64,000 nucleotides of DNA from positions 124,001 through 188,000 of the forward strand of contig NZ_QPHL01000013.1 in NCBI RefSeq assembly GCF_003335675.1, given 5' to 3'. Shown here piece by piece: positions 19,029 to 28,869 of the stretch. The stretch is from Winogradskyella sp. KYW1333. GTDB taxonomy: Bacteria; Bacteroidota; Bacteroidia; Flavobacteriales; Flavobacteriaceae. The first letter of the stretch is position 1. Each line of letters begins with the position of its first letter. The position numbers and the translations under genes were made by a program. Below the pieces are notes generated by a model that did not search any database, was not told the DNA's origin, and was given only the letters and a program-made list of their open reading frames with translations.

Positions 19029-20177
19029 ATGCGCAAAATTATACTATCCCTATTAGGGGTTTTACTTATTGTAGGAGCTTATTTCTTAGGTCAAATAATA
19101 ATTGAAAAAAATAATCGAAAAAGACCAACTCCAGAAAAGGTTATTAAAACCGTCTTTATCGATACGGTTCAAAATTCAAATGTAAATATTGTTATTCCTG
19201 CAAATGGAAGTTTAGTTGCCAAACGCAGAGTTGAACTTTTTTCGGAAGTTCAAGGTGTTTTTAAAACAGGAAACAAACTCTTTAGGCCTGGTCAAGAATT
19301 CAGAAATGGAGAAACACTTATACGCATAGATGCTTCAGAGTATTATGCAAGTGTACAGTCAGCAAAAAGTAATCTGTATAATTCTATTGCGGCAATAATG
19401 CCAGATTTAAGATTAGATTTTCCTGAAGTTTATAGCAAGTGGCAGTCATATCTAAACGGTTTTGATCTCAATAAATCAATACCAAAACTCCCTGCAATGA
19501 ATTCGGAGAAGGAGAATTTTTTTATTACTGGCAGAGGAATAGTTTCAAATTATTATAGTGTTAAAAATCTGGAGCAACGACTGGCAAAGTATAATATTAA
19601 AGCACCATTCTCGGGAATATTAACTGAGGCGCTAGTTACAGAAGGCTCTTTAATTAGAAATGGACAAAAATTGGGAGAATTTATATTTCCCGGTGTTTAT
19701 GAGATGGAAGTAGCGTTAAGTAAAGCCTATGCAAGTCTTTTAAATGTAGGAGAAAAAGTAGAATTGAATAATATTGATAAAACGGAAACATATTCTGGTA
19801 TGGTTACACGTGTTAATGGTAGTATCGATGCAACAACACAAACCATAACAGCTTTTGTTGAGGTTAAGAACGAATCATTAAAAGAAGGTATGTATCTCGA
19901 AGCTAACCTAAATGCCAAGCAAGAGCCAAATGCCTATGAAATCAATAGAAATTTAATGTTGGATGGTGAGCAAATATTTATTGTTAGGGATAGTATTTTA
20001 GATATTATAGATGTACAACCTGTTTACTTTTCTGATACAAAGGTGGTTTTGAAAAATATACCAAATGGTACGACCATTCTTGCAAAACCTACACCAGGTG
20101 CATATGCCGGGATGTTGGTTAAACCATTTACGTTTAACGTAAATGAAGAAACAAACCAAGAAAAACTTAATAAGTAA
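19029..20177 (+). CDS. RND efflux periplasmic adaptor (membrane fusion protein)
   Basis: Links the inner-membrane RND pump to the outer-membrane channel. The 382-residue protein has an N-terminal signal anchor (ILSLLGVLLIVGAYFLGQII, about 4-23), the barrel-sandwich half-motif near 55-100 (SLVAKRRVELFSEVQGVF, GQEFRNGETLIRID), a helical hairpin, the second half-motif IKAPFSGILTEALVTEGSLI (about 195-215) and a beta-barrel part with VNGSIDATTQTITAFVEV. The helical hairpin is short. Its stop shares one base with the pump's start codon, so translation is coupled. Confidence 0.9.
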   Translation: MRKIILSLLGVLLIVGAYFLGQIIIEKNNRKRPTPEKVIKTVFIDTVQNSNVNIVIPANGSLVAKRRVELFSEVQGVFKTGNKLFRPGQEFRNGETLIRIDASEYYASVQSAKSNLYNSIAAIMPDLRLDFPEVYSKWQSYLNGFDLNKSIPKLPAMNSEKENFFITGRGIVSNYYSVKNLEQRLAKYNIKAPFSGILTEALVTEGSLIRNGQKLGEFIFPGVYEMEVALSKAYASLLNVGEKVELNNIDKTETYSGMVTRVNGSIDATTQTITAFVEVKNESLKEGMYLEANLNAKQEPNAYEINRNLMLDGEQIFIVRDSILDIIDVQPVYFSDTKVVLKNIPNGTTILAKPTPGAYAGMLVKPFTFNVNEETNQEKLNK

Positions 20178-23100
20178 TGAGAAAACTGATTGCTTATTTT
20201 ATTAGGCATAGCGTTGCTGTTAATGTAGTAATGTGGTCCTTTCTAATTTTTGGATTTTTTGGTGCATTAAAGCTAAAATCATCTTTCTTTCCATTAGTAG
20301 ATTCAAAAACTATTAGTATTAATGTTACTTATCCAGGTGCATCGCCTCAAGAGGTTGAAGAGGGTGTAATATTAAAGATTGAAGATAATCTAAAGGGACT
20401 AAATGGAGTTGACCGTGTAATATCAACTTCTAGAGAAAATAGTGGTAATATCAATGTCGAAATCCAAAAAGGGAAGGATATTGATTTTATGTTGTTAGAA
20501 GTTAAAAATGCCGTTGATAGAGTACCATCCTTTCCATTAGGAATGGAACCACTAATTGTATCGAAGCGAGAGGCATTAAGACCTACTATAACATTTGCAA
20601 TAAGTGGTAAAAAGATACCATTATCTACATTAAAACAAATTGGAAGGCAGGTTGAGAATGATCTTAGAGGTATTGAAGGGATTTCACAAATTCAAATTTC
20701 AGGTTATCCAGATGAGGAAATAGAAATTGCTGTTAATGAAACCAATTTGTTAGCTTACGATTTAACATTTGCTGAGGTTGCGCAAGCTGTAAATCAAGCG
20801 AGTTTAATTACCACAGGTGGAACTATTAAAACAAACGATGAAGAGTATCTAATAAGAGCCAATAATAGATCCTATTATGCTGATGAATTATCTAATCTCG
20901 TAGTAAAATCAGATGCTTTAGGTAGAAAAATTAAGCTTAAGGATGTCGCCACTGTTAAGGATCAATTTTCCGAAACACCAAATGCCAATTATTTTAACGA
21001 CAACTTATCTATCAATATAACGATTACTAGTACCAATACTGAAGATTTAATTACATCAGCCGAAAAGACTAAGGCTTATATCAAGGACTTTAATCAGAAA
21101 TATGATAATGTACAATTAGATGTAGTTAGGGACTTATCTACTACGCTGGTACAACGCACAGAGCTGCTTACCGAGAATGCAATAATAGGGATGATTCTGG
21201 TATTAACTTTTTTATCCTTATTTCTAAATACAAGATTGGCATTCTGGGTTGCAGTTGGTCTACCAGTTGCATTTGCTGGGATGTTTATGTTGGTAGGGTA
21301 TTTTAATGTAACCATTAATGTACTTTCATTATTCGGAATGATCATTGTAATTGGTATTCTGGTAGATGATGGTATTGTTATAGCAGAGAATATTTATCAG
21401 CATTATGAAAGAGGAAAATCTCCAGAGCAAGCCGCTATTGACGGTGTAATGGAGGTATTACCAGCTATTGTATCTGCCATTTTAACCACAATCCTTGCAT
21501 TTGGAATCTTTTTATTTTTAGATGGACAAATTGGTGAATTTTTTGGTGAGGTTTCAGTAGTTGTAATTTTAACCTTAGTGGTTTCGTTAGTTGAGGCACT
21601 TATAATACTGCCTGCACACCTTGCACATTCCAAAGCACTGAGAACTCAAACCAAAAAGCAGAAAACAGGTTTGGCTGGGATATTTCAAAATGTTTTTTCA
21701 AAATTGAGAGACATCAATACCCTTGGTGATAAAATAATGAAATGGTTGAGAGATAAGATGTACAGTCCATTCTTAAAATTTGCATTAAATAATAGATTTT
21801 TAACCTTTTCCTTTTTTATAGTTATTTATATTTTGACTAACGCAAGTTTTCAAGCTGGTATTATAAGAAGTGCATTTTTTCCTAGGATTGCTAGTGATAG
21901 AGTCGAGATATCCCTAAACATGCCAAATGGTACTAATGAAAAAGTTACAGATAGCATTATTTCTTTTATAGAGTCTAATGCCAAGATAGTAACTAAGGAA
22001 ATCAATGATGAGTATATTGGGGAAAATACCGATAAATACTTGGTTGAAAACATGATTAAGAATATAGGGCCAGGTTCTTCAACAGCGTCTCTTGTTATTA
22101 ATCTGTTACCTGGTGAGGAACGACCAAATAATATTACCTCAGACCTGGTATCTAATCGCATTAAAGAACGAGTTGGGCCAATATTTGGTGCAGAAAGCAT
22201 AGTATACGGTAGTGGTAGTAATTTTGGAGGATTACCAGTATCAGTATCACTTTTAGGATACAATATAGCTGAGCTTAAAGCTGTAAAGACAGAGCTTAAG
22301 CAAAATTTAGAAAATAACATTCTCCTTAAAGATGTAACTGATAATGATCCTGATGGTATAAAAGAAATACGTCTAAGACTCAATGAAAATGCTTTTGCAT
22401 TAGGATTAGATTTACGTTCCGTAATGTCTGAGGTACGTTCTGCATTTTTTGGTAATCAAGTACAGAGATTTCAAAGGGGACAAGATGAAATCCGAGTTTG
22501 GGTTAGGTACGAAAGAGAAAATCGCTCATCTATCAATAATTTAGATAATATGAGGATCACCACACCTAGTGGTCAAAAAGTCCCTCTTAAGGAAATTGCA
22601 ACCTATGTTATTGAACGTGGAGATGTGGCAGTAAACCACTTAGAGGGTAGAAGAGAAATCCAGATTTCTGCAGATATAAAAGATACTAAAAAAACAAGTT
22701 CGACCGATATTATGGCAGAGATAAGGGATGAGATAATGCCAGAAATATTATCTAAATATCCTACGGTAACACCATCATATGAGGGACAGAATAGAGAACG
22801 TTTGAAATTAATGAATTCTTTAGGGCCAGTTGGCTGGACGGTTTTGGCACTAATTTACATCGTTATTGCATTTACTTTTAGAAGTTATAGTCAGCCTTTA
22901 ATATTACTTACATTAATACCATTTAGTTTGCCTGCAGTAGCTTGGGGGCATTGGATACATGATTTCCCATTGAATATTTTATCAATGTTGGGTATTATCG
23001 CCCTAATCGGTATTATGGTTAATGATGGATTGGTATTGATAAGTAAATTTAATAGCAATCTAAAAAGGGGGTTATCTTTTGATGATGCCTTATATGAAGC

Positions 23101-23467
23101 CGGAAGATCTCGTTTTAGAGCTATTTTTTTAACCTCATTAACTACCATCGCAGGATTAGCCCCACTGATTTTTGAACAGAGCAGACAAGCTCAATTCTTG
23201 ATTCCTATGGCGATTTCAATTGCTTATGGTATTGGATTTGCAACAGTTTTAACTCTTGTGTTGCTACCCATTTTCTTATCGTTCAATAATTTTGTTAAAA
23301 TGAATATGAAGTGGCTTTGGACAGGTGATGCTATTTCTAAAGAAGAAGTGGAACGTGCTATAAAAGAACAAAAGGAAGGATATAGGCTTCAAGAGGATGC
23401 GCTTTTAGGGACATCAAAAGGTACTAATAATATAGAGCAGGAACAATTGAATAATGCCGACAAATGA
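20177..23467 (+). CDS. RND-family efflux pump, inner-membrane permease
   Basis: Proton-driven exporter of the AcrB/MdtB superfamily, 1096 residues. Internal duplication typical of RND pumps is visible: each half has a membrane helix (VNVVMWSFLIFGFFGAL near 14-30), a large periplasmic portion and six more helices. The proton relay in TM4 shows as GILVDDGIVIAENIYQH (two Asp, near 395) and the second half has GIMVNDGLVLISKF in the same place. The periplasmic start NVTYPGASPQEVEEGVI is standard. The acidic, Gln-rich tail is variable in the family. Substrates cannot be told; it is the middle gene of an adaptor-pump-channel operon. Confidence 0.93.
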   Translation: MRKLIAYFIRHSVAVNVVMWSFLIFGFFGALKLKSSFFPLVDSKTISINVTYPGASPQEVEEGVILKIEDNLKGLNGVDRVISTSRENSGNINVEIQKGKDIDFMLLEVKNAVDRVPSFPLGMEPLIVSKREALRPTITFAISGKKIPLSTLKQIGRQVENDLRGIEGISQIQISGYPDEEIEIAVNETNLLAYDLTFAEVAQAVNQASLITTGGTIKTNDEEYLIRANNRSYYADELSNLVVKSDALGRKIKLKDVATVKDQFSETPNANYFNDNLSINITITSTNTEDLITSAEKTKAYIKDFNQKYDNVQLDVVRDLSTTLVQRTELLTENAIIGMILVLTFLSLFLNTRLAFWVAVGLPVAFAGMFMLVGYFNVTINVLSLFGMIIVIGILVDDGIVIAENIYQHYERGKSPEQAAIDGVMEVLPAIVSAILTTILAFGIFLFLDGQIGEFFGEVSVVVILTLVVSLVEALIILPAHLAHSKALRTQTKKQKTGLAGIFQNVFSKLRDINTLGDKIMKWLRDKMYSPFLKFALNNRFLTFSFFIVIYILTNASFQAGIIRSAFFPRIASDRVEISLNMPNGTNEKVTDSIISFIESNAKIVTKEINDEYIGENTDKYLVENMIKNIGPGSSTASLVINLLPGEERPNNITSDLVSNRIKERVGPIFGAESIVYGSGSNFGGLPVSVSLLGYNIAELKAVKTELKQNLENNILLKDVTDNDPDGIKEIRLRLNENAFALGLDLRSVMSEVRSAFFGNQVQRFQRGQDEIRVWVRYERENRSSINNLDNMRITTPSGQKVPLKEIATYVIERGDVAVNHLEGRREIQISADIKDTKKTSSTDIMAEIRDEIMPEILSKYPTVTPSYEGQNRERLKLMNSLGPVGWTVLALIYIVIAFTFRSYSQPLILLTLIPFSLPAVAWGHWIHDFPLNILSMLGIIALIGIMVNDGLVLISKFNSNLKRGLSFDDALYEAGRSRFRAIFLTSLTTIAGLAPLIFEQSRQAQFLIPMAISIAYGIGFATVLTLVLLPIFLSFNNFVKMNMKWLWTGDAISKEEVERAIKEQKEGYRLQEDALLGTSKGTNNIEQEQLNNADK

Positions 23468-24780
23468 AAAAGAGAATTTACATAGTATGTATTACAGTTT
23501 TAATAGGATGTAATCTTTATACACAAAATATTTTGTCTAAGGAAGAAGCGATTCAACTTACTCTAGAAAACAACTATGGCGTTAAGATTGCGTATAATAA
23601 TGTTGAGGTTGCTGAGAATAATAAAAGTGTTTTAAACTCTGGTTATTTGCCAACATTAACTGGTAATGCAGGTGCAACATTTAATAAGGACGATATTTCT
23701 GCAGAATTCAGTAATGGTGAATCTACTTCATTAAATGGAGCAGAAAGTTCAAGATATAATGCAGGTCTAAATCTTAATTATACATTATTTGATGGGTTAG
23801 GTCGTTACTACGATTTTAAGAGATTAAAGGAAGAATATAATTTAAGCGAATTACAAGCACGAGAAACAATTGAAAATACAATTTTACAGTTGTTAACCGT
23901 TTATTATGATGTAGCAAGGCGTGCTGAAAATTTAAAATCCCTTGAAGAAACTTTAGAGATATCTTACGACAGGCTAGTGCGATCAGAATACCAATTTCAA
24001 TATGGGCAAAACACAAAGTTAGATGTTTTAAATGCTCAGGTAGATATTAATAATGATAGCATTAATGTAATTACTTCTAAACAAAATGTTATTAACTCCA
24101 AACGCGATTTAAATGTTGTAACAGGGAATTCTGTTAAAAGAGAGTTTGCTGTTGATACCTCTGTTACGTTTCTTATGCAACTTAATAAGGAAGAACTTTT
24201 AGAAAAGGTTTTAAATAATAATGTAACTATAATTCAGAATGAGAAGAATTTTGCAATAAATGACTTTACAGTTAAAGCTAATAAATCTGGTTATTTACCA
24301 ATAGTTGGTTTAACAGGTTCTTATGGTTGGAATGAGAATAATAATAATGCGGCTTCTTTTGTAGCTGTTTCAACAAACACTGGGTTGTCAGCAGGAGTTA
24401 ATTTTAGTTGGAATTTGTTTGATGGTGGTTCAACCATTACAAGAGTAAAAAACGCAAAGATTAATCTTGAAAATCTAAAATTACAGAAAGCGCAATTAAG
24501 ACTAGACGTTGAAAGAAATTTCAATAATGCATGGGATGATTATCAAAACAGGCTAAAGATTTATCGTGTTCAAGAAGAAAATATTAGGACGGCAATAAAT
24601 AATTTTAATCGTACTCAAGAGAAATTTAAATTAGGCCAGGTGACGTCTATAGAGTTTAGACAAGCCCAATTAAATTTACTTAACACTGAACTTAGTCGCA
24701 ACCAGGCAAAATATGATGCGAAATTAGCTGAAATAGTGGTGCTGCAAATTAGCGGTGAATTATTAAATGTCAAATTTTAA
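23464..24780 (+). CDS. TolC-family outer-membrane efflux channel
   Basis: Outer-membrane exit duct of the tripartite RND pump. The 438 residues begin with a signal peptide (to about 21) and then SKEEAIQLTLENNYGVKIAYNNVEVAENN, the usual first helix of an outer-membrane efflux protein repeat; a second related repeat begins near 245 with EELLEKVLNNNVTIIQNEKNFAIND. Long alpha-helical segments and beta strands such as SAGVNFSWNLFDGGSTI alternate as in TolC. It overlaps the pump gene by 4 bp (ATGA), which implies coupled translation. Confidence 0.92.
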   Translation: MKKRIYIVCITVLIGCNLYTQNILSKEEAIQLTLENNYGVKIAYNNVEVAENNKSVLNSGYLPTLTGNAGATFNKDDISAEFSNGESTSLNGAESSRYNAGLNLNYTLFDGLGRYYDFKRLKEEYNLSELQARETIENTILQLLTVYYDVARRAENLKSLEETLEISYDRLVRSEYQFQYGQNTKLDVLNAQVDINNDSINVITSKQNVINSKRDLNVVTGNSVKREFAVDTSVTFLMQLNKEELLEKVLNNNVTIIQNEKNFAINDFTVKANKSGYLPIVGLTGSYGWNENNNNAASFVAVSTNTGLSAGVNFSWNLFDGGSTITRVKNAKINLENLKLQKAQLRLDVERNFNNAWDDYQNRLKIYRVQEENIRTAINNFNRTQEKFKLGQVTSIEFRQAQLNLLNTELSRNQAKYDAKLAEIVVLQISGELLNVKF

Positions 24781-24791
24781 TTGTATGTGTG

Positions 24792-24974
24792 ATGCATGAA
24801 CATTTTTTTCAATGTCCCTATTGCTGGGAACAAATCTCCATGTTAATTGATTTCTCCCAAAATTTCCAGAATTATATAGAAGATTGCGAGATATGTTGCA
24901 ATCCTATACAGATTAGTGTGTCTTGTGAAGGTCAGGAAATATTGAGTTTTCAAGCTGAAAATATAGAACAATAG
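24792..24974 (+). CDS. CPXCG motif-containing cysteine-rich protein
   Basis: A 60-residue protein with two Cys pairs, CPYC (about 8-11) and CEIC (about 34-37) followed by CNPI, and acidic residues between. This matches the small cysteine-rich family named for its CPxCG motif; here Gly is replaced by Trp (CPYCW). Probably binds one zinc ion; the function is unknown. The ATG at 24792 is used instead of the GTG one codon before. It lies 11 bp after the efflux channel gene and may be in the same transcript. Confidence 0.8.
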   Translation: MHEHFFQCPYCWEQISMLIDFSQNFQNYIEDCEICCNPIQISVSCEGQEILSFQAENIEQ

Positions 24975-25104
24975 TGATTTTATAAGGTGCTTATTATCAA
25001 TAGGTTATAAAATAATAATGCATTTCATCGAAAAAAATAGTTATTTCAACGATTTATTATTAATTTTGGTTAAGAAATGTGTCCCTCCACAGAAATCTGC
25101 TAGT

Positions 25105-25947
25105 ATGAAAACCTTAAAATTGACTTTGTTGTGTTGCTTGCTTTCTGCATTTACATTTGCACAGGTTCCACAAAATCAAAAAGAAGCCTTGTTGGCACTT
25201 TACAATTCTACCAATGGTAATGATTGGAAAACATCATGGGATTTAGAATCTCCAATTTCTGATTGGTATGGCGTAACTGTGCAAGATGACAAAGTTGTTG
25301 CTTTAAATTTAACGTTCAATAATGTAAAAGGAGAACTGCCAGAAGAAATGTCTTCTCTTACTTCTTTAAAAGTGTTAAATCTTTCTTTCAATAAAATAGA
25401 AGGTCAGTTACCTGAAAGTATTACAGAAATTAAATCATTAGAGAAGCTATTATTATTTTCTAACAATCTTAGTGGAGCATTACCTGCTAGCATAGGTAAT
25501 CTTGAAAATTTAAAAGCATTAGAACTTTACAATAATAATTTCTTTGGTGAGATACCAGCTTCAATTGGAAATCTTACAAAGTTAGAGACTTTAATACTTA
25601 GTAGTAACAATCTTATGGGTAAGATACCTTCAACAGTATCTAACTTAAGATCATTAAAAGTATTAAGTGTTTTTGATAATAATTTATTAGGTACCATTCC
25701 TTCATCAATTGGTGAGTTAACTCAGTTAGAAGAGTTGGTACTATCAAATAATGCATTTTATGGTAATTTACCAGGAGAACTTGCACAATTGTCAAACTTA
25801 AAAACGTTATTGTTGAGTAATAACGGTTTTAAAGGTAACTATGTAATGTTGAAAGAACAATTGCCGAATATTGTAGATTTTGATTTAGACGAAGCGAATC
25901 TTAAGGGCGCATTAGCGACTTTAGATTTTGAGGAAGACGATAATTAA
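25105..25947 (+). CDS. Secreted leucine-rich-repeat protein, plant-type LRR
   Basis: A 280-residue exported protein. The leader MKTLKLTLLCCLLSAFTFAQ fixes the start at 25105; an ATG further upstream gives a 29-residue extension without merit. After an N-terminal cap (residues about 21-70, with NQKEALLALYNSTNGNDWK) there are eight repeats of 24 residues following the scheme LxxLxLxxNxLxGxIPxxIGNL, the version common in plant receptors and found in many flavobacterial surface proteins. No T9SS C-terminal sorting domain is visible, so it is probably periplasmic or released. Ligand unknown. A TAATTTTG box lies about 37 bp upstream of the start. Confidence 0.85.
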   Translation: MKTLKLTLLCCLLSAFTFAQVPQNQKEALLALYNSTNGNDWKTSWDLESPISDWYGVTVQDDKVVALNLTFNNVKGELPEEMSSLTSLKVLNLSFNKIEGQLPESITEIKSLEKLLLFSNNLSGALPASIGNLENLKALELYNNNFFGEIPASIGNLTKLETLILSSNNLMGKIPSTVSNLRSLKVLSVFDNNLLGTIPSSIGELTQLEELVLSNNAFYGNLPGELAQLSNLKTLLLSNNGFKGNYVMLKEQLPNIVDFDLDEANLKGALATLDFEEDDN

Positions 25948-25976
25948 TATAATAAGTTTTATTTATAATTGGTTTA

Positions 25977-26006
25977 AAGCGCTCAGATTTTCTGGGTGTT
26001 TTTTTG
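25977..26006 (+). terminator. Weak Rho-independent terminator after the LRR gene
   Basis: Imperfect stem GCGCTCAG/CTGGGTGT with G-U pairs and a run of seven T. It ends the LRR transcript just before the tRNA promoter. Confidence 0.5.
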
Positions 26007-26016
26007 TTTAAAATGC

Positions 26017-26046
26017 TTGTTAAAATTAAAAAGCGTTGTATATTTG
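26017..26046 (+). promoter_or_regulatory. Predicted promoter of the initiator tRNA gene
   Basis: TTG (26017-26019), 19 bp, TATATTTG (26039-26046); the mature tRNA begins 12 bp later. A near-ideal Bacteroidota promoter. Confidence 0.6.
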
Positions 26047-26057
26047 CAGTCCAATAT

Positions 26058-26128
<71 letters not shown>

Positions 26129-26130
<2 letters not shown>

Positions 26131-26176
26131 CTAAAACAATAAAACGGTTATACTATTATAAAGTGTAACCGTTTTT
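26129..26176 (+). repeat. Repeat copy 1: tRNA-fMet 3' end plus terminator hairpin
   Basis: The element reads TACTAAAACAATAAAACGG, then TTATACT, a short loop, AGTGTAACCG and T5. The hairpin (26141-26176) has about 14 bp and serves as terminator of the tRNA. The same unit recurs at 31612, 32503, 33485 and 35381, always on the plus strand. Confidence 0.85.
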
Positions 26177-26290
26177 GTATTCGAATCATTCTTATTTCCT
26201 TTAAAGGAATGAATTAATCTAAATATAGGGTTGAGATTTAAGGTTCGATATGTCAAGGGTTTTATCTTTACTGAACAGGTTAACTTCATA

Positions 26291-26330
26291 AAAAAAGTTC
26301 GTTTAATGCTAACGAACTTTTTTCTTTATT
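26291..26330 (+). terminator. Orphan Rho-independent terminator
   Basis: Perfect 13-bp arms AAAAAAGTTCGTT/AACGAACTTTTTT (26291-26303, 26311-26323) with a 7-nt loop. No gene lies between it and the tRNA terminator; the 26177-26290 stretch shows no coding frame and may be the remains of something lost. The region from here to the regulator gene holds nothing else I can recognise. Confidence 0.7.
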
Positions 26331-26400
26331 TAAGAGGCAATAAATCAATACTTTATTTCGATTAATATTTAATTTAGATTAATGTTTAGTAATATTTTTT

Positions 26401-27474
26401 ATGATTGAATTATCTACAATAATTGACCTTGTAACTTTTGGATCTTCCATTATGTTTGGAATCCTATTTTTTTCTTCAAAGATTAAAAATAACAGCGGAA
26501 ATTTTTACTTGAGTTTATTTCTTTTTTGCATAGGTTATATAACCTTTAAAGGAATTGTATATGATATATATGAGCGAGAAATATTTCAATTCGATGTGTC
26601 ATTATTCTTTCTTATTTTTCTATTTTTTTATTTAAATAAAACAATAGGAAGAATCTTAAATTATTGGTGGTACTTGTTATTCGTTCCTGGAGTTTTAATA
26701 AATTTAACAATTTATTTTAAAAATCTAAATCAAATATTGATCCTTATTCATTTTCATGAAATTTTCTATCTATTTAATCTGTTTCTATTAGTATATTTTT
26801 TTAAAATTTTACATGTACATAATAGCCATGTTAAAGAGTTTTATTCTAATATTGAATCTAAAACGCTGTCATGGCTAAAATTAATTTTATTAATCGTTTT
26901 CTTTTTTCATTTTTTTGAGTTCATCGAAGCCCTTATCCCTACCAAAAGAGCTGATGATTTGGAAATACTGTTTTCTATTATTTATTCACTTATACCTTTT
27001 TCACTAGTTTATCTTATAGGTTTAAATGGGTTTTATCAATTCGAAATTTTTAGTGGTATTAGTTCAAATTATTTTATAGATAATTTTAATAAGAATATGT
27101 TTGTTCAATCAAAAAAACAATCAAAGAATGATTTTGAACAATTCAAACAAACAATCATCATAGAAAGATTATACGCTAAAAAAAACCTCACACTTTATGA
27201 TTTATCGATTGCATTGAAAATGAAAAAACGGGTTATTTCTATTTTAATTAATGATAATACAGATACTACCTTTTATCATTTCATCAACCAATTGCGAATA
27301 AAGGAATTTAAAAAACATTTAATAGAAGATGAGCATCAAAAATTCACTTTATTTGGTCTAGCTCAAGAAGTTGGTTTTTCGTCTAAATCTACATTTTATA
27401 CTTCCTTCAAATCTATTGAGGGAATGACTCCAAAACAATACCAATCAAAGTTAAAAAAGTCTGTTTCAACCTAA
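26401..27474 (+). CDS. Membrane-anchored AraC-family transcriptional regulator
   Basis: A 357-residue protein with about seven hydrophobic helices in the first 225 residues and an AraC/XylS DNA-binding domain at the C-terminus. The two helix-turn-helix units are seen as LTLYDLSIALKMKKRVISILIN (about 262-283) and FTLFGLAQEVGFSSKSTFYTSF (about 317-338), ending with the family's GMTPKQYQSKLK. Such 7TM-AraC proteins are common in Bacteroidota and probably sense a signal at the membrane. It lies upstream of, and in the same direction as, the cytochrome/YceI operon (76 bp gap), so it is a candidate regulator of it. Confidence 0.85.
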   Translation: MIELSTIIDLVTFGSSIMFGILFFSSKIKNNSGNFYLSLFLFCIGYITFKGIVYDIYEREIFQFDVSLFFLIFLFFYLNKTIGRILNYWWYLLFVPGVLINLTIYFKNLNQILILIHFHEIFYLFNLFLLVYFFKILHVHNSHVKEFYSNIESKTLSWLKLILLIVFFFHFFEFIEALIPTKRADDLEILFSIIYSLIPFSLVYLIGLNGFYQFEIFSGISSNYFIDNFNKNMFVQSKKQSKNDFEQFKQTIIIERLYAKKNLTLYDLSIALKMKKRVISILINDNTDTTFYHFINQLRIKEFKKHLIEDEHQKFTLFGLAQEVGFSSKSTFYTSFKSIEGMTPKQYQSKLKKSVST

Positions 27475-27550
27475 GCGCACTAGGTTTGTTTTTAAAATAA
27501 TTAATTTGATTTTAGTTTTGCTCATTCATTTAAAAACTTAATAAAAAATC

Positions 27551-27970
27551 ATGAAAAAATTAGCATTTACTTTCGTATTACTTTTTTCATTTGCATGTTC
27601 AAAAGACGACAACTCTAACTCTAATAATCAGGTTGATCCCATAATTGGTTCTTGGCAATCAAGTTTCACACTAACAGATGAGACAGAGGATGGAGAAGTA
27701 GTTAACATCTCTGCCAATGGGATAATCATATTTAATGCAGATGGCACTGGTTCTAGAAATCTATTAATTACAACTGATGGAGGTGTACCTCAAGAATCAA
27801 ATGAGACATTTGAATGGGAAAATCTATCTTCAGCACTTAATTCTTCCGAAACAACACAGAATTATTCCATAAATGGTGACGCTTTTACAGCGATATTCAC
27901 ATCCAATTTTAGTAGCTTTGTTTTATCTGAGGACAATGAAGATTTTCAAATTTCAATGACAAGAAATTAA
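27551..27970 (+). CDS. Lipocalin-like lipoprotein
   Basis: 139 residues; leader with lipobox LFSFACSKDDN (Cys 17) followed by an acidic +2 to +4 segment (SKDDN), typical of a surface-exposed or outer-membrane lipoprotein in this phylum. The body starts with IIGSWQSSFTLTDE and contains FNADGTG, features of the small lipocalin-like families of Bacteroidota. The ligand is unknown. First gene of the operon after the AraC regulator; 3 bp before the diheme lipoprotein. Confidence 0.7.
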   Translation: MKKLAFTFVLLFSFACSKDDNSNSNNQVDPIIGSWQSSFTLTDETEDGEVVNISANGIIIFNADGTGSRNLLITTDGGVPQESNETFEWENLSSALNSSETTQNYSINGDAFTAIFTSNFSSFVLSEDNEDFQISMTRN

Positions 27971-27973
27971 AAT

Positions 27974-28840
27974 ATGAACAGAGATTTTATTTTTATATTT
28001 TCATTAGTATTTACTGTTATAAGTTGCACCTCGCATGATATTACATCAAATTATGAACCTGTTACAGGTCGTAGTGCTGAGGATCATGCCTATGAATGTG
28101 AAGATGCTTTAGGACCACTTCCCAGATTTAGTTGTGCTGATGCAATTGAAGTCCCAACTACTAAAGATGGTGTTCCTGTAACATTTCCTGGTGGAGAAGA
28201 AGGTAGTGGGAGCACAGACCCTAGCGATTGTGACCTTCCTTGGGCTTTTGGTATGGCATGTCAAACAGGAAACAGGGTTGGCCGATATCAAGGCTTGAAT
28301 GTTGATGGAAGCGAAAATACAGATGTGGTTTTTATAACTTTTTGTAGAGATGGAGGACTCGGAGTTATAGGTTATAAGTTTTCTACTGGAGAAACTTGTT
28401 TCTTTTCTATTATTGATGGTGCCGATTCAAATAATACTCCCCTTCCTGGAGAAACAGGATATAATAATTCTTGGATGACTCCACAAGTAGTTGCTGATGA
28501 TAGATGTATGAATTGTCATATGGCAGACCCTTTTCTTCATACTCCTGCAATAGACCAGTTAAAAATTCCTAATACAGATGAATTATTAGTTCCAATAACA
28601 GCGAATGGCCCATACACTATTATTGGAGCAGAATTCCAACAACCAATAACTGCGAATTTTGATAATAATCAATGTGTGTCATGTCACCGTCCACAGTGTA
28701 CAACACATTTTCAAAATTATCCGTTAGATGAGTTAGTTATGCCCGCCCCGTTTCAGGACGCGACCAATTTTGACCATAGTAATATTGCCAATGCCGATAG
28801 ACAAGCCATCAGAGATTGGTGTGCAACTCTTGGGTTATGA
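27974..28840 (+). CDS. Diheme c-type cytochrome-like lipoprotein
   Basis: 288 residues, lipobox VISCTSH (Cys 18). Two heme c attachment motifs are present: CMNCH near residue 178 and CVSCH near 234, with a further histidine-rich stretch HRPQCTTHF. The region before (residues 25-170) is Cys-rich but has no CxxCH and no domain I recognise. Predicted to be anchored in the outer membrane or exposed in the periplasm and to transfer electrons. Downstream are a monoheme lipoprotein, a YceI-like protein and a beta-barrel protein, which suggests one redox assembly. No heme-lyase gene is present in the window. Confidence 0.75.
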   Translation: MNRDFIFIFSLVFTVISCTSHDITSNYEPVTGRSAEDHAYECEDALGPLPRFSCADAIEVPTTKDGVPVTFPGGEEGSGSTDPSDCDLPWAFGMACQTGNRVGRYQGLNVDGSENTDVVFITFCRDGGLGVIGYKFSTGETCFFSIIDGADSNNTPLPGETGYNNSWMTPQVVADDRCMNCHMADPFLHTPAIDQLKIPNTDELLVPITANGPYTIIGAEFQQPITANFDNNQCVSCHRPQCTTHFQNYPLDELVMPAPFQDATNFDHSNIANADRQAIRDWCATLGL

Positions 28841-28869
28841 AGTATTGGTGTTTAAATAATGATATTAAG

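Noticed and set aside
21850-22383. Long minus-strand frame inside the RND pump gene
   Set aside because: Shadow frame opposite a well-supported coding region; no domain and no promoter.
25018-25104. N-terminal extension of the LRR protein
   Set aside because: The leader peptide starting at 25105 is a standard signal peptide and would be buried by the extension.
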